From NCBI RefSeq assembly GCF_051466335.1, contig NZ_CP195793.1, forward strand, positions 2,108,001 to 2,172,000: 64,000 nt of DNA. The letters run 5' to 3'. Origin of the DNA: Planctomicrobium sp051466335. GTDB lineage: Bacteria; Planctomycetota; Planctomycetia; Planctomycetales; Planctomycetaceae. Under the pieces are notes generated by a model. That model was not told where the DNA came from. It searched no databases and saw only the letters and a program-made list of their open reading frames with translations. Shown piece by piece: positions 1 to 10,796 of the stretch (the first letter of the stretch is position 1; each line of letters starts with the position of its first letter). Both the position numbers and the translations under genes were made by a program.

Positions 1-43
1 TTCGGAAGAAGACGACCTCGAGGAACTTGCAGAGGAAGCGTAA
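1..43 (+). CDS. C-terminal end of an unidentified acidic protein (partial)
   Basis: Only the last 13 codons and a TAA stop are in the window. The tail is strongly acidic (Ser-Glu-Glu-Asp-Asp ... Glu-Glu-Ala). A clear rho-independent terminator follows 34 bases after the stop, which supports this being the real end of a rightward gene. Too little is present to name the protein. Confidence 0.6.
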   Translation, partial: SEEDDLEELAEEA

Positions 44-77
44 GCCCGTTTCTGAGCAGCAGTCAGCTGATTTCGCG

Positions 78-114
78 AAATGCCGGTCACCCTTGGGGTG
101 AGCGGCATTTTTTG
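78..114 (+). terminator. rho-independent terminator
   Basis: A hairpin with arms AATGCCG..TCACCC and GGGTGA..CGGCATT and a 3-base loop runs into a T-tract. It ends the transcription unit of the partial gene at the left edge. Confidence 0.85.
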
Positions 115-323
115 TGGGGCGATGGCCAGTGCTTGATCGGAAAAAATCGAACTGGCGAACTGCTGTTGAATCGCATTTCTGTCAGAAACAGTGACATTCT
201 GCCGCCCCCCGAACTGACAGAAGTCACCGTCTTTGATACGGTGAGAGAAAATATCCACGATTCACTCGTGTATTAAGTTTTACTCTGTCTATTTACAGGC
301 AGGCGGCACTGAAGGCGAAATCT

Positions 324-2159
324 GTGATTCGAAATCTAACTTTGGCGATCAAATTGTGCTTGACGATATTCAGTGTGATGTCGTTGTCCCTCGACGCGGC
401 CGAGGTGGGAGAGCACCTGGCCAAAACGCCTCCTGACGTCTCGCTGCGGAAGATCTCCGTGACGGCGAAGATCGACGGGACCGACCTGAGTGGAGTGGTG
501 ATTTCGCATGGAGGCGCTGCTCTGGGGTACTCGATCGCCTTTGTCGAGGGACGGCCAATGCTGTCGTTCAGAAACCGGGGAGAACTGATCGAAGTGACGA
601 GCCCGGACAAGCTCGACGGTCTGCACGAACTGACTGCCGAGTTCGATCAGGATTTCATCACGCTCTCCGTCGATGGCAAGCAGGTGGCTCAGGCAAAGTC
701 GTCAGGTTTTCTCCCATCGCAGCCTGCTGCAGGAGTTCATATTGGTCAAATGAAGGGAAAAGCGGTCGGCAGTTACAAGCCACCATTCCCCTTCAATGGA
801 CGGATTTTGGCAATTGGTGTGAAGACAGAAAAGGTGGAACGGGTCATGCCGCCGCTGGACCCGAATGTGAGCCGCCCCGACATCGTCATTTTGCTTTCAG
901 ATGACCACACTTGGCGCGATTCATCTGTTTACGGATCGCCCGATATCCAGACTCCGAATATGGAACGACTGGCAAAGCAGGGGATGACATTCAATAGGGC
1001 GTATGTGACGACTTCATCCTGCGCTCCAAGCCGGGCGTCGCTGTTGACTGGGTTGTACCCAGCCCGTAATGGTTCCGAAGCCAACCATTCACGCATCCGA
1101 GAAGGAATTGCGAGTCTCCCCAAGTCGTTCTTTGATCTGGGCTATGAAGTGGTCTCTTTCGGAAAGGTCGGGCATTACGCACAGACCCCTGAGTGGGGTT
1201 TCGATGTGGCGATGCATTACAACTATCACGAGGATGTCGCGATTCCCAGTGCGGTCGAATGGCTCAAACAACGTACGAGTAAGCGCCCGCTCGTGATGTT
1301 TGTTGGGACCAATTGGCCTCACGTTCCTTGGCCATCAAAGGATTTTGACCCGCGGCCTGAGCAGCAAGTCGTCCCACCGAATCACGTTGATAATGACACT
1401 ACCCGTCAGAAGCGGGCTCAATATCACGCAGCGATTCAGAATATGGATCGTGACCTTGGACTCCTTTTCGACGCTGTTCAGGAAACACTTGGTGAAAAGA
1501 CTTTCTTCCTGCACACCAGCGATCACGGGGCACAGTGGCCTTTCGGGAAATGGAACCTTTACGAAGACAGCGTCCACACGCCGTTAATTGTGAGTTGGCC
1601 CGGGAAAATCGCAGAGAATGTACGAACAGATGCGATGGTTTCCTGGATTGACATCCTCCCGACTGTGCTCGAAGTTGCGGGCGGAAAACCGCCGGAAGGA
1701 TTGGATGGAAGATCGTTCTTGCCCGTGCTGGAAGGGAAGGAAAAGTCGCATCGTGATCTGATTTTCACGACTCATAGCGGAGATGGGAACAACAACGTTT
1801 ATCCGATTCGTGCCGTTACAACGAGTGACGGTTGGCAGTATGTTCGGAATCTGCATCCGGAATTCCTGTTCACCAGCCATGTGACGAATGTCCAGGCTGA
1901 TACTGGTTATTGGAATAGTTGGCTCAAGTCTGCAGAAACAGACCCCGCTGCGAAATTGAAGGTCTTCCGCTATCAACAGCGACCTGCTGAAGAGTTGTAT
2001 TACATTCCAGATGACCCCTATGAGCTGAACAATCTCGCCAATGATCCGAAAGCGGTGGCGAAGTTACAGGAACTTCGGGTTCGATTGGATCAATGGCTGC
2101 GAGAAACGGACGATCAGCTTCAGGTCTACGGAACTCCCAAGCTGATCTCGGCTCCGTAA
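324..2159 (+). CDS. secreted sulfatase (arylsulfatase family)
   Basis: A 611-aa type I sulfatase that hydrolyses sulfate esters, probably on sulfated polysaccharides outside the cytoplasm. The GTG start is preceded by AAGG at 8 bases. An N-terminal signal peptide (about residues 1-26, hydrophobic core then DAA) is followed by a 130-residue region with a LamG/concanavalin-like look (about 40-170). The alkaline-phosphatase-fold catalytic domain begins near residue 185 with ILLSDDHTW (metal-binding Asp pair). The maturation signature CAPSR starts at Cys233; this Cys is converted to formylglycine in the family. Further family motifs are GTNWPHVPW and HTSDHGAQWPFGKWNLYED. The substrate cannot be read from the sequence. 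It stands alone between a terminator and a reductase-like gene. Confidence 0.92.
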   Translation: MIRNLTLAIKLCLTIFSVMSLSLDAAEVGEHLAKTPPDVSLRKISVTAKIDGTDLSGVVISHGGAALGYSIAFVEGRPMLSFRNRGELIEVTSPDKLDGLHELTAEFDQDFITLSVDGKQVAQAKSSGFLPSQPAAGVHIGQMKGKAVGSYKPPFPFNGRILAIGVKTEKVERVMPPLDPNVSRPDIVILLSDDHTWRDSSVYGSPDIQTPNMERLAKQGMTFNRAYVTTSSCAPSRASLLTGLYPARNGSEANHSRIREGIASLPKSFFDLGYEVVSFGKVGHYAQTPEWGFDVAMHYNYHEDVAIPSAVEWLKQRTSKRPLVMFVGTNWPHVPWPSKDFDPRPEQQVVPPNHVDNDTTRQKRAQYHAAIQNMDRDLGLLFDAVQETLGEKTFFLHTSDHGAQWPFGKWNLYEDSVHTPLIVSWPGKIAENVRTDAMVSWIDILPTVLEVAGGKPPEGLDGRSFLPVLEGKEKSHRDLIFTTHSGDGNNNVYPIRAVTTSDGWQYVRNLHPEFLFTSHVTNVQADTGYWNSWLKSAETDPAAKLKVFRYQQRPAEELYYIPDDPYELNNLANDPKAVAKLQELRVRLDQWLRETDDQLQVYGTPKLISAP

Positions 2160-2238
2160 ATCGAATCGATAGGCTGGTCGATGAGCGAACGCTACACTCG
2201 CGGCGGTCGGAGTGTCTCTGTTCTTTGATGGGCCATCG

Positions 2239-2796
2239 ATGAAAACACAGTATTACACCGCAGCGAGTCTGGACGGGTTTATTGCCGATAGCGATCACTC
2301 TTTGGAGTGGCTGTTTCAATTTGGCGATGGGCCGGGAGAAGGTTATTCTCACTTCATCGCACAGATTGGGGCGATCGCGATGGGGGCTTCGACCTACAGA
2401 TGGCTGCTGCAACATGTGATTCAACCGGGAACAGATGCGCAGCAGCCTTGGCCGTATACGCAGCCTACTTGGGTTTTCAGCCATCGCGAACTCCCCAGTA
2501 TTTCAGGGGCGAACATTCATTTCGTACAAGGGGACGTCGAATCAGTTCACGTTGAGATGCAGCGGGCTGCCGAAGGGAAAAATCTCTGGATCGTTGGTGG
2601 CGGCGAACTGGTTGGCCAGTTTTACGATCAGGGTTTGCTCGATGAGATTCTTGTGAGCGTTGCGCCCGTCACTCTCGGGAGTGGTGCTCCGGTTCTACCA
2701 CGACGAATTATCTCCCCGCCACTTCGTTTGAAATCTGTAAAGCAAGGGAAGGCTGACTTTGTAGAAATGGTCTATGAAGTCGTGAAATCGGTGTGA
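2239..2796 (+). CDS. RibD C-terminal/dihydrofolate reductase-like protein
   Basis: 185 aa. The N-terminus (MKTQYYTAASLDGFIAD) and the block NLWIVGGGELVGQFYDQGLLDE are the signatures of the RibD C-terminal domain family, a dihydrofolate reductase fold that binds NADPH. The substrate is not known for most stand-alone members. An upstream in-frame start 27 bases earlier (codon at 2212) would add nine residues of no family likeness, so the ATG at 2239 is preferred. No strong ribosome-binding site is visible for either start. It is 79 bases downstream of the sulfatase with no terminator between, so read-through transcription is possible. Confidence 0.85.
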   Translation: MKTQYYTAASLDGFIADSDHSLEWLFQFGDGPGEGYSHFIAQIGAIAMGASTYRWLLQHVIQPGTDAQQPWPYTQPTWVFSHRELPSISGANIHFVQGDVESVHVEMQRAAEGKNLWIVGGGELVGQFYDQGLLDEILVSVAPVTLGSGAPVLPRRIISPPLRLKSVKQGKADFVEMVYEVVKSV

Positions 2797-2873
2797 AACA
2801 AGCGAGACCGCCTTGTTGGAGAGGGCTCGTTTCCCTTGTTGATGGCTATTGCCAGTTTGGGTCAGGAAGCCAG

Positions 2874-3233
2874 ATGAACGACTTCGACCATTACTCAACG
2901 ATGTTTTATGGGCTCGTGGGGTTTTTCTTGGGGCCCTTGGTATATTTTCTCGGCTTTCCTCTCTTGGCGGCGTTCGCTTTCGAATGGGGAAGGATTCCCG
3001 GCCCGTCTGGTATGGTGGGCGGGATTTCAAGTCTCCTCCAAATTCCGTTTCACTTTCTGTTGAGTTGTGTGATAGGTGCTTCGCTCGGGTACTTCATTGG
3101 AGGAGCTGGGTGGGATGTCTTCAATTCGTTTTTCGCGAAGTTGACACCGCTGTTCACAAGGCTTCCCTTCCTTCCACGTAGGAATCGACAGCGCAGCGAA
3201 CGAAGCCGGAGAACTCGTCGTCGGGACAAATGA
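2874..3233 (+). CDS. small membrane protein, function unknown
   Basis: 119 aa. The ATG at 2874 has AGGAAG upstream at good spacing; a longer frame from 2793 lacks this. A long hydrophobic stretch (about residues 9-40, Gly/Phe/Leu rich) and a second one (about 57-80) suggest two or three membrane helices. The C-terminus is very basic (about 100-119, Arg-rich) and should face the cytoplasm. I do not recognise a family. It is followed directly by a shared terminator. Confidence 0.6.
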   Translation: MNDFDHYSTMFYGLVGFFLGPLVYFLGFPLLAAFAFEWGRIPGPSGMVGGISSLLQIPFHFLLSCVIGASLGYFIGGAGWDVFNSFFAKLTPLFTRLPFLPRRNRQRSERSRRTRRRDK

Positions 3234-3273
3234 AAAAGCCCTCAGCGAATAAATGATCGTTTGAGGGCTTTTT
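3233..3273. terminator. bidirectional terminator between convergent genes
   Basis: A 7-bp stem GCCCTCA/TGAGGGC is flanked by an A-tract on the left and a T-tract on the right. It can therefore stop both the rightward membrane-protein gene and the leftward YebC-type gene. Confidence 0.85.
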
Positions 3274-3297
3274 GTCGTTCCGCGAAAAACTCGCTGC

Positions 3298-4020
3298 TTA
3301 TGCTGGGAGTTCCGCGTTGTGGTAGATTTCCTGAACGTCGTCGCATTCGTTCAGCATGTTCATGAACTTTTCGTACATCGGCATGTCATCTTTACTGATG
3401 GCTTTCAGGCTCTGCGGAAGGAATGTGATTTCCTGGGCTTCCAGCTCGAGACCCGGGAACGCTTCGACGAGAGCTTGCTTGGCTTTGTAAAGCTCTGTGG
3501 GAGGAGCGTAGATGGTGATCATCCCACCGTTTGACTCGACATCGCTCACGTCAACGTCTGCGTTCAAAAGCGCTTCCAGCGCCTTGTCCTCGCTGTCACC
3601 TTTGAATTGCAACACGGCCAACTGGTCAAACCAGAGTGCAACGGAGCCTTGCGTACCGAGCTTGGAATCTGTTTTTGTGAAACAGTTACGCACTTCGGAA
3701 AACGTTCGCTGATTGTTGTCAGTCAGGCAGTCAACAATCACCATGAACCCGCCGGGGCCAAAGCCTTCGTAACGGGCAGGGAGGAAGCTTTCGCCGCCAG
3801 CTCCACGAGCTTTCTGAATCGCTTTCTCGATGACGTGGGCAGGGACTTGGTCCCGCTTGGCCTTTTCAATCATGCTGCGTAAAGCAGGATTCCCTTCGGG
3901 ATCGGCGACGCCGTTCTTCGCCACCACGTAAATCTGCTTACCGTACTTCGAGTAAAGCTTCGACTTATGAGCTGCCGTCTTGAAGATCGCATTTTTGCGA
4001 TTCTCGAAATCTCTCCCCAT
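3298..4020 (-). CDS. YebC/PmpR (TACO1) family protein
   Basis: 240 aa, the usual length for this family of DNA-binding regulators or, for the YebC2/TACO1 branch, translation activators acting on stalled ribosomes. The start MGRDFENRK with KSKLYSKYGKQIYV resembles the YeeN/TACO1-like branch rather than the classic YebC start (MAGHSKWANIKHRK). Family blocks VPAHVIEKAIQKARG and RYEGFGPGG are present. The ATG at 4020 is preceded by GAGGAGAGGAAG; a longer frame from 4053 has no such support. It is monocistronic, with a terminator downstream shared with the convergent gene. Confidence 0.93.
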   Translation of the reverse strand: MGRDFENRKNAIFKTAAHKSKLYSKYGKQIYVVAKNGVADPEGNPALRSMIEKAKRDQVPAHVIEKAIQKARGAGGESFLPARYEGFGPGGFMVIVDCLTDNNQRTFSEVRNCFTKTDSKLGTQGSVALWFDQLAVLQFKGDSEDKALEALLNADVDVSDVESNGGMITIYAPPTELYKAKQALVEAFPGLELEAQEITFLPQSLKAISKDDMPMYEKFMNMLNECDDVQEIYHNAELPA

Positions 4021-4391
4021 CTTCCTCTCCTCTACGACCTGTGAGGATCTCAAAACGCCTTCGTTTCCGTAAGTATCAGGCGTGAACCCCCATCTGGCTG
4101 GAAATTATCGAATTCAGGCAAAACCGGCTAGAGAGGCCCACGCCTGTTCCTTTTTCTCGCACTTTTCACCAAGGATCTGTCCTCACTGTCGTGTGAAAGT
4201 CGGAGTTCAGCCTCCTTTTTGTGTCCCTTTGCTGCCACATGGCATGGAAGCCGTCAACGAATGAATGAAAATTCCGGCTGTCTACAGACAGGTTTCTGTT
4301 GAAACGAGTCGCGAACATCTGGAATTTCGCAGATTACCCGTCATTGCGAATGCTAAAACTTCGATTGATTGCTGAGACGGCGTCAGGCTCA
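4021..4391. other. intergenic region, no supported gene
   Basis: Upstream region of the YebC-type gene. A 60-codon frame exists (4082-4264) but has no ribosome-binding site or recognisable composition. I see no RNA gene here. Confidence 0.6.
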
Positions 4392-4427
4392 TGAAAAAAG
4401 AGCAGCAATTTTGAAACTGCTGCTCCA
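4392..4427 (-). terminator. rho-independent terminator of the cytochrome gene
   Basis: On the minus strand the arms GGAGCAGCAG and TTGCTGCTC, with an AT-rich loop, run into TTTTTTC. It lies 35 bases beyond the stop of the leftward cytochrome gene. Confidence 0.8.
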
Positions 4428-4461
4428 TGAGGTCGAATTGATTCGTGATGCTGAATCAGGT

Positions 4462-7400
4462 CTAACTCTTCAACGAATCCAGATAGGCGAGAAGGTCAGC
4501 AAGCTGCTCGAGTGTCAGATTCCCGGCAATTTGCTCAGGCATCATTGAGATTTCCTGCTTGGCCCGCTCATCGATGTCGTCCACGTGAATTCTCACAAGG
4601 ACTCCGTTCCCTTGTCGGACCTGGATTGCATCGGCACTCTCTCCGACCACGAATCCCGTGTAGATCTGTCCATCCTCGGTCGCAATGACGTTTGTTTCGA
4701 ATCCCTGAGCGATTTTTGCGCTCGGTTTGAGGATCGATTCTAGTAATTGTGGTCGAGGATAACGTTTGGTGATGTCCACCATATCCGGACCCTTCGGAGT
4801 CTGTCCTTTCGCAAATGTGTGACACGCTGCGCAGGATTGCTGTTCGAAAATCCGTTTTCCACGCTCAGCGTCTCCCGTGATGTTGACAACTTTCGCGATG
4901 ACCTCTTCGTACGGTTGATTGGCGATTTGATCCATATTGTTCGGGTCGACGGGAGGGATGACGATTGGCATGTCTGACTCTGCCATTTCGCCTGCCTGAT
5001 CGGGAAGAATGAGCCCATCGATCTCCACGACGTGTTTTTTCAATTGTTCGGCGATCGAACTCTTGAGAGCGGAATCTGCTGCCTCGAATTCGCGTTTGAT
5101 GATTTTCGCGACACGATCAGAGAGATCCCATTCCTGGCGATCGTAATATGGACCAGTTCTATCAGGCCGCGTTCCCCACCAGTTCTTTTCGTATTTCCCT
5201 TCAGTATGGAAGAGGCGAATCAAGGCAGCGAGAATCTCGATGCGGCCTTCGCTGGTCTTCTCGATGCTGAGTTGCTTTTCGAGTCCCGCTACAGCAGCTT
5301 CGGTGTGAATGTTTCGGAGTGCAAGCAGTGCTCCCTGGCGGTATGGTCCGTTGAGAGCATTCAGGCAGGCAGCCGATGCTTCGAGATCGGACAGCGCACG
5401 CACTGCCAGATGCGGAATCACGCGGGCTGGATCTTCGACATTGTGGGCTGGCAGGCTTCCCGTATATTTGGTCAACGAGATCAAATGGTCCGCGAGGTTC
5501 ACTCTCCCAAGTCTTCCGATGGAAATAATCGCCTGAATTTGAGACTGCGGGTGTCCGCTCTTCAGTGCTTCCGTGAATGGTTCAGCGGGAAGGTCGGCCA
5601 CTTCCGACTTACGATCGGTCAATGCCCGCATCGCGAGATGTCCAACGTCGCGATCAGAGACGACTCGAAGCAGCGTCGGGTGACTTTGCACGTGGTCCAA
5701 CTGCTTGAGCGTGAAGATCGCAGCGATTCTCGCTGAGGGTTGCGCTGTTCGATTCAAAATGAGCTTGGTAATCAGATTGGTCGCTTCTACAGATTTCCCG
5801 CGACGCAACAGATCCAGCTGAGCGTGCAGGCGAGTCTTGGCATTGTCGGCTTCGAGGAGCTTGACGACCTGAGCAACCGTGAGCTTTGGCAGATTCGGGA
5901 ACGGTTCGACCTTCAGGCCTTTGGGAACAACTCGTGCCACGTAGCCCACATTCGTTTCAGAGAAGGAGAATCCCCCGTTCTTCCAACTTGAGATGTACAT
6001 ACGGCCGCTGCCATCGACGTCAATATCTGTCGGGCGATCCAGTGCAGCGAACAGTTCATTGTGGTCTTTTCGAATCGGTCCGTTTTGTGGAAGGTTGTGC
6101 AGCGTGACATCACTGCGTCCCCAGTCGCAGGTGTACAGCGAATAATTGAATCCTTTTGGCCAGCGGGCATCGTCGAGGAACATGCCTCCGCACCCAGATC
6201 CGCCGCCGTAGTCTGCCAGCGGAGGCATGATCTCCTCGCGGAAGTTCATGTAGAGCGAAGGGTACCCATATTGGGCTGACTGGAAGATCTGAGAGAGTCG
6301 GACATTCCATTCCCCACCGTCGTTGGTGTTGTCGCGAGTGAACATTTCCAGGTCTGGAGCGATGCAGGCATCGAGAACGTTGCGAAGCCCCCAGGCGTAC
6401 ACTTCCATGTCAGTTCCATCGGGACGAACGCGGATGATTCCGCCGCCCCGTTTGTTGATCACGCGACCGTCTCGACCCTGTGCATGTGTGACGCCGTAGT
6501 CACCGACAGCAATGTAAATCCAACCGTCGATTCCCAGCTGAATCCCATTTGTCGTGTGGTCTGCACCGCGTGCAGCGACGTCTGCCGTGCTGATTCCGTC
6601 AATCAAGACGGTCTCAGAGTCAGAAACACCGTCACCGTTGGTGTCTTTGAAAAGAGAAAATGTTGGGGGGTGAAGAACCCAGAGGGAGCCTTGGTCGTAA
6701 ATGAGCCCGCGTGGATGGTCGACTTTGGCGAAGGTTGTGTATTTGTCAGCCACGCCATCGTTGTTTGTATCGACGCATCGAACGATCTTTCCTCCCCCGG
6801 AATTGACTCCGAGTGATCCCTGTTCATCGACTCCAACAAAGACTTCCCCGGTCGCCGCTGCAGTGATGCAGACCGGGTAGTTCACTTCTGGCGGCATACT
6901 AAAAATTTTGGTTTCGAACCCCTTGGGGACCCGGACCTCTTTGTCACTGGCGAAACGAGCAGGCTGAGGAGGGGGGAGGGCACCGCTGGAAATCTCGACC
7001 TCACGGATACTTCCCCATAGCCCGTCGGGACCGCCTAAGAATGTGATTCTCACGGACGCAACCTGATCAACGTCGACGGCGTCGGTCACTGGGAACTTCG
7101 TGTCAGCATTCTGCTTCGATTTGTCGACGACGACTTTCCAGTCCTTCTGGTTAGAGGTTGTCTCAATCCGGTAAAGGTAAGCCACCCCATCCTTCTCCCA
7201 GTGAATCCTGATTGCACGGATATCAGATGGCTTTGCGAGATCGATCTTGAGCCACTCTCCCTGGGCGCCGCCATTCGCACACCAGCGGGTCGAAAGATCA
7301 CCGTCGACGGAATTACTGATGTCGTGTCCGCTTTGAACGCTGCTGGCGGTCGTCTTCTGATGGTAGGCGAGATTTCCTTCAATCAGCCAATCTTCGGCGA

Positions 7401-7527
7401 ACGATTGAGAAGCGAAACACCCGAGGCAGAGGAGGCCAACTAAAAGTCGAGCCAAGAAAGTCTGCGAACTCAGATGAATATCGGTGGTGTCGCTCGGGAC
7501 GAGATTGGTTAAATGAAGCCGATCCAT
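4462..7527 (-). CDS. secreted PVC-type membrane-bound dehydrogenase/heme-binding CxxCH protein
   Basis: 1021 aa. It has the domain order typical of the Planctomycetes-Verrucomicrobia family: signal peptide (hydrophobic core about residues 28-43), an F5/8-type C (discoidin-like) domain (about 45-180), a beta-propeller dehydrogenase-like region (about 195-560, with GLWVLHPPTF- and GIQLGIDGWIYIA-type blades), HEAT-like helical repeats (about 570-800), and a C-terminal cytochrome c domain with CAACH near residue 897. It is expected to be an extracytoplasmic redox protein, perhaps for carbohydrate oxidation; the substrate is unknown. The first 20 residues before the signal core are long and the ribosome-binding site is weak, so the true start may lie further in. 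Single gene with its own terminator. Confidence 0.9.
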   Translation of the reverse strand: MDRLHLTNLVPSDTTDIHLSSQTFLARLLVGLLCLGCFASQSFAEDWLIEGNLAYHQKTTASSVQSGHDISNSVDGDLSTRWCANGGAQGEWLKIDLAKPSDIRAIRIHWEKDGVAYLYRIETTSNQKDWKVVVDKSKQNADTKFPVTDAVDVDQVASVRITFLGGPDGLWGSIREVEISSGALPPPQPARFASDKEVRVPKGFETKIFSMPPEVNYPVCITAAATGEVFVGVDEQGSLGVNSGGGKIVRCVDTNNDGVADKYTTFAKVDHPRGLIYDQGSLWVLHPPTFSLFKDTNGDGVSDSETVLIDGISTADVAARGADHTTNGIQLGIDGWIYIAVGDYGVTHAQGRDGRVINKRGGGIIRVRPDGTDMEVYAWGLRNVLDACIAPDLEMFTRDNTNDGGEWNVRLSQIFQSAQYGYPSLYMNFREEIMPPLADYGGGSGCGGMFLDDARWPKGFNYSLYTCDWGRSDVTLHNLPQNGPIRKDHNELFAALDRPTDIDVDGSGRMYISSWKNGGFSFSETNVGYVARVVPKGLKVEPFPNLPKLTVAQVVKLLEADNAKTRLHAQLDLLRRGKSVEATNLITKLILNRTAQPSARIAAIFTLKQLDHVQSHPTLLRVVSDRDVGHLAMRALTDRKSEVADLPAEPFTEALKSGHPQSQIQAIISIGRLGRVNLADHLISLTKYTGSLPAHNVEDPARVIPHLAVRALSDLEASAACLNALNGPYRQGALLALRNIHTEAAVAGLEKQLSIEKTSEGRIEILAALIRLFHTEGKYEKNWWGTRPDRTGPYYDRQEWDLSDRVAKIIKREFEAADSALKSSIAEQLKKHVVEIDGLILPDQAGEMAESDMPIVIPPVDPNNMDQIANQPYEEVIAKVVNITGDAERGKRIFEQQSCAACHTFAKGQTPKGPDMVDITKRYPRPQLLESILKPSAKIAQGFETNVIATEDGQIYTGFVVGESADAIQVRQGNGVLVRIHVDDIDERAKQEISMMPEQIAGNLTLEQLADLLAYLDSLKS

Positions 7528-7976
7528 AAAAACTCTGCTTTACGTGGGAAGAAGGGCGCGAAGGCGAATATTGACCTTGAGCCTAAGGCGAAGTCACAGG
7601 CTGACAATACAAAAATCCGACCTCAGAGATGTATTGCAAAATGTTGATGGGATGTTGCGAAATTTCAGGGAAAATTGATTCGAAAAGAAGCAAAAAAAAT
7701 GAGCACCGGACGATTGACCTTTGGGCCGCCATCGCCAATAATCCTCCCACCCCGCCGACGACAAAACGAACGCGGGGCACAAAAAAAGAAAACGAATCCT
7801 GCGGGATTCAAAAGGTCTTTGGCAATCTGGTTGATGAAGAGTTTGTAAGAGAATGCGTTTGCGTGATTAGCCCGTAACGCTTGCTTTCGAGTGAGTGTTG
7901 CAAACTTGAGCTGACACGATCAAGCATCTTTGTTTGTTCTCTATGCGGCTTCAGTTTTTGCTGAACTCGCTGAAAT
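7528..7976. other. leader region of the 16S rRNA gene, no supported gene
   Basis: An A-rich stretch near 7690-7700 and a 82-codon frame (7629-7877) are present, but the frame has no ribosome-binding site and no family likeness. The rRNA promoter must lie here; I could not pick a convincing -35/-10 pair. Confidence 0.5.
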
Positions 7977-9488
<1,512 letters not shown>

Positions 9489-9675
9489 AAATTGAGGATG
9501 GGTCATCTTCGGATGTCTCACGCCTCCATAAAAATCCTTTCCATCCGTTCTAGCCAGAGCGTGGTGGAAAGCCACGGAGAAGACCTGATTTGCGTCAGGT
9601 TCATCCAAATATGGTCAGCTTATTGGATTGCACAAACGCATCTTAAGCAAATCTTCATCAACCATGCATATATCG

Positions 9676-9714
9676 CACCCTGTTCGAGAGTCATCTTGAA
9701 CAGGGTGTTTTTTT
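9676..9714 (+). terminator. terminator of the stand-alone 16S unit
   Basis: A perfect 10-bp stem CACCCTGTTC/GAACAGGGTG with a 12-base loop is followed by seven T. It closes the 16S transcription unit without any 23S gene. Confidence 0.92.
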
Positions 9715-9818
9715 GCGCGCTGTGCATCCTTCTGGAGTTCTTCTTTTCCGGCAAATGGCCTCGATCCTCCCTGCGATTGATACTCCAGCCGGGGCCTGGG
9801 GGATGCGAAAGTGGAAAT

Positions 9819-10025
9819 TTACCACTGATTAGTTTGAAAGAGGTTGAGTTCTGATTGTGGGGTGAGGCGTTTCGGGAGTGTTGATTCGGATTGTTTCATC
9901 ATTGTTTTCCGTAGTTCAACGGAAAGAGATGGAGCGATCGATTGATCTGGGGCGGTGGAGGGCAATGGGGTCGATCTGATCAGATCGTCCAGTGCAGAGA
10001 CGGCCTCATGTTTCTTTTTCGCCAT
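9819..10025 (-). CDS. possible small protein, function unknown
   Basis: 68 codons from the ATG at 10025, starting MAKKKHEAVSALDD and rich in Ser, Pro and Lys. There is no Shine-Dalgarno, only a purine run before the ATG. It does not resemble anything I know. It could be a chance frame in decaying DNA next to the DUF1559 remnant. Confidence 0.3.
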   Translation of the reverse strand: MAKKKHEAVSALDDLIRSTPLPSTAPDQSIAPSLSVELRKTMMKQSESTLPKRLTPQSELNLFQTNQW

Positions 10026-10076
10026 TTCTTTTTTTCGACGTTTCGGCGTTGAAGCGTCTGCTCGTATCAGTCGGGA

Positions 10077-10496
10077 ATGACGTTGATCAAACTTTTTGTG
10101 GTGATTGCCACCATCGTGGTCTTGATCGCGGTGCTCCTGCCGGCGGTTCAACAGGCTCGTGAGGCGGCCAAAAGAAGCCAGTGCAAAAACAATCTCAAAC
10201 AAATTGGGGTGACGACGCACAATGACCACGACACCGCCGGCTGTTTTCTACTCGGTGGATGGGCCGCAGGCGCGACCTGGGTCGGTCCAACCTGGTGGGT
10301 GGGGCTGCTTCCTGCCCTCGACCAATCCGCCGCCTTTAATTTGTTTGAGTTCGATGGCCTGGAAATCGGGTGGTGCGGGGAGTCGACAGTTCAGGTTTTG
10401 AGACTCGCGGGTGCACTTCCCGTGATGGTCTACCCGTCAACTGCGATGGCGCAGCCTACCGATTGGCAAAAATGGTCTTCATATATCAGGATTTGA
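10077..10496 (+). pseudogene. decayed DUF1559 (pseudopilin-like) gene
   Basis: The reading frame begins inside the normal DUF1559 N-terminus. MTLIKLFVVIATI matches the class III signal FTLIELLVVIAII, and the block LLPAVQQAREAA is intact, followed by CKNNLKQIG. The conserved Glu+5 is changed to Lys, and the basic leader before the cleavage site is not in frame. The protein stops at 139 residues where intact members run to about 340, and the C-terminal LLGDGAVRF-type block is missing. Compare the intact gene at 51949-52983. Best read as a relic. Confidence 0.75.
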
Positions 10497-10717
10497 AGTG
10501 GTTCTGGTCCGCACTCCTGAGTGATGGGAACAATCCATCATGGTGTCGATTCAGCCGGACGGCCGTTTAAGCTGGCAACAGTTCATTACGTATCCAATAC
10601 CCGGTAGCTGTGAACAGTCGCGAGTCCGCTCACGGTCAGACGGAGTTGGGCGGAACGACGATGACAACCGGTGTGAACCGACGGATTCACCACAACATTG
10701 ATTTCAATGGTGACAAC

Positions 10718-10756
10718 AAAAAAAGCCCCTCGGGATCGGATGATACCCAAGGGGCT
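10718..10756 (-). terminator. terminator of the S1 gene
   Basis: On the minus strand, arms AGCCCCTTGGG and CCCGAGGGGCT are followed by seven T. It lies 41 bases after the stop of the S1 gene. Confidence 0.88.
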
Positions 10757-10796
10757 GGATTGTTCTGTGAACAGCGTCCGTTTTATCGGACTGGTC

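Noticed and set aside
4082..4264. 60-codon frame in the intergenic region
   Set aside because: No ribosome-binding site and chance-like composition.
7629..7877. 82-codon frame upstream of the 16S gene
   Set aside because: No ribosome-binding site, low-complexity Lys/Asn-rich start and no recognisable family; lies in the rRNA leader.
9492..9854. 120-codon frame just after the 16S gene
   Set aside because: It runs through the 16S trailer and the terminator hairpin, so it is unlikely to be translated.
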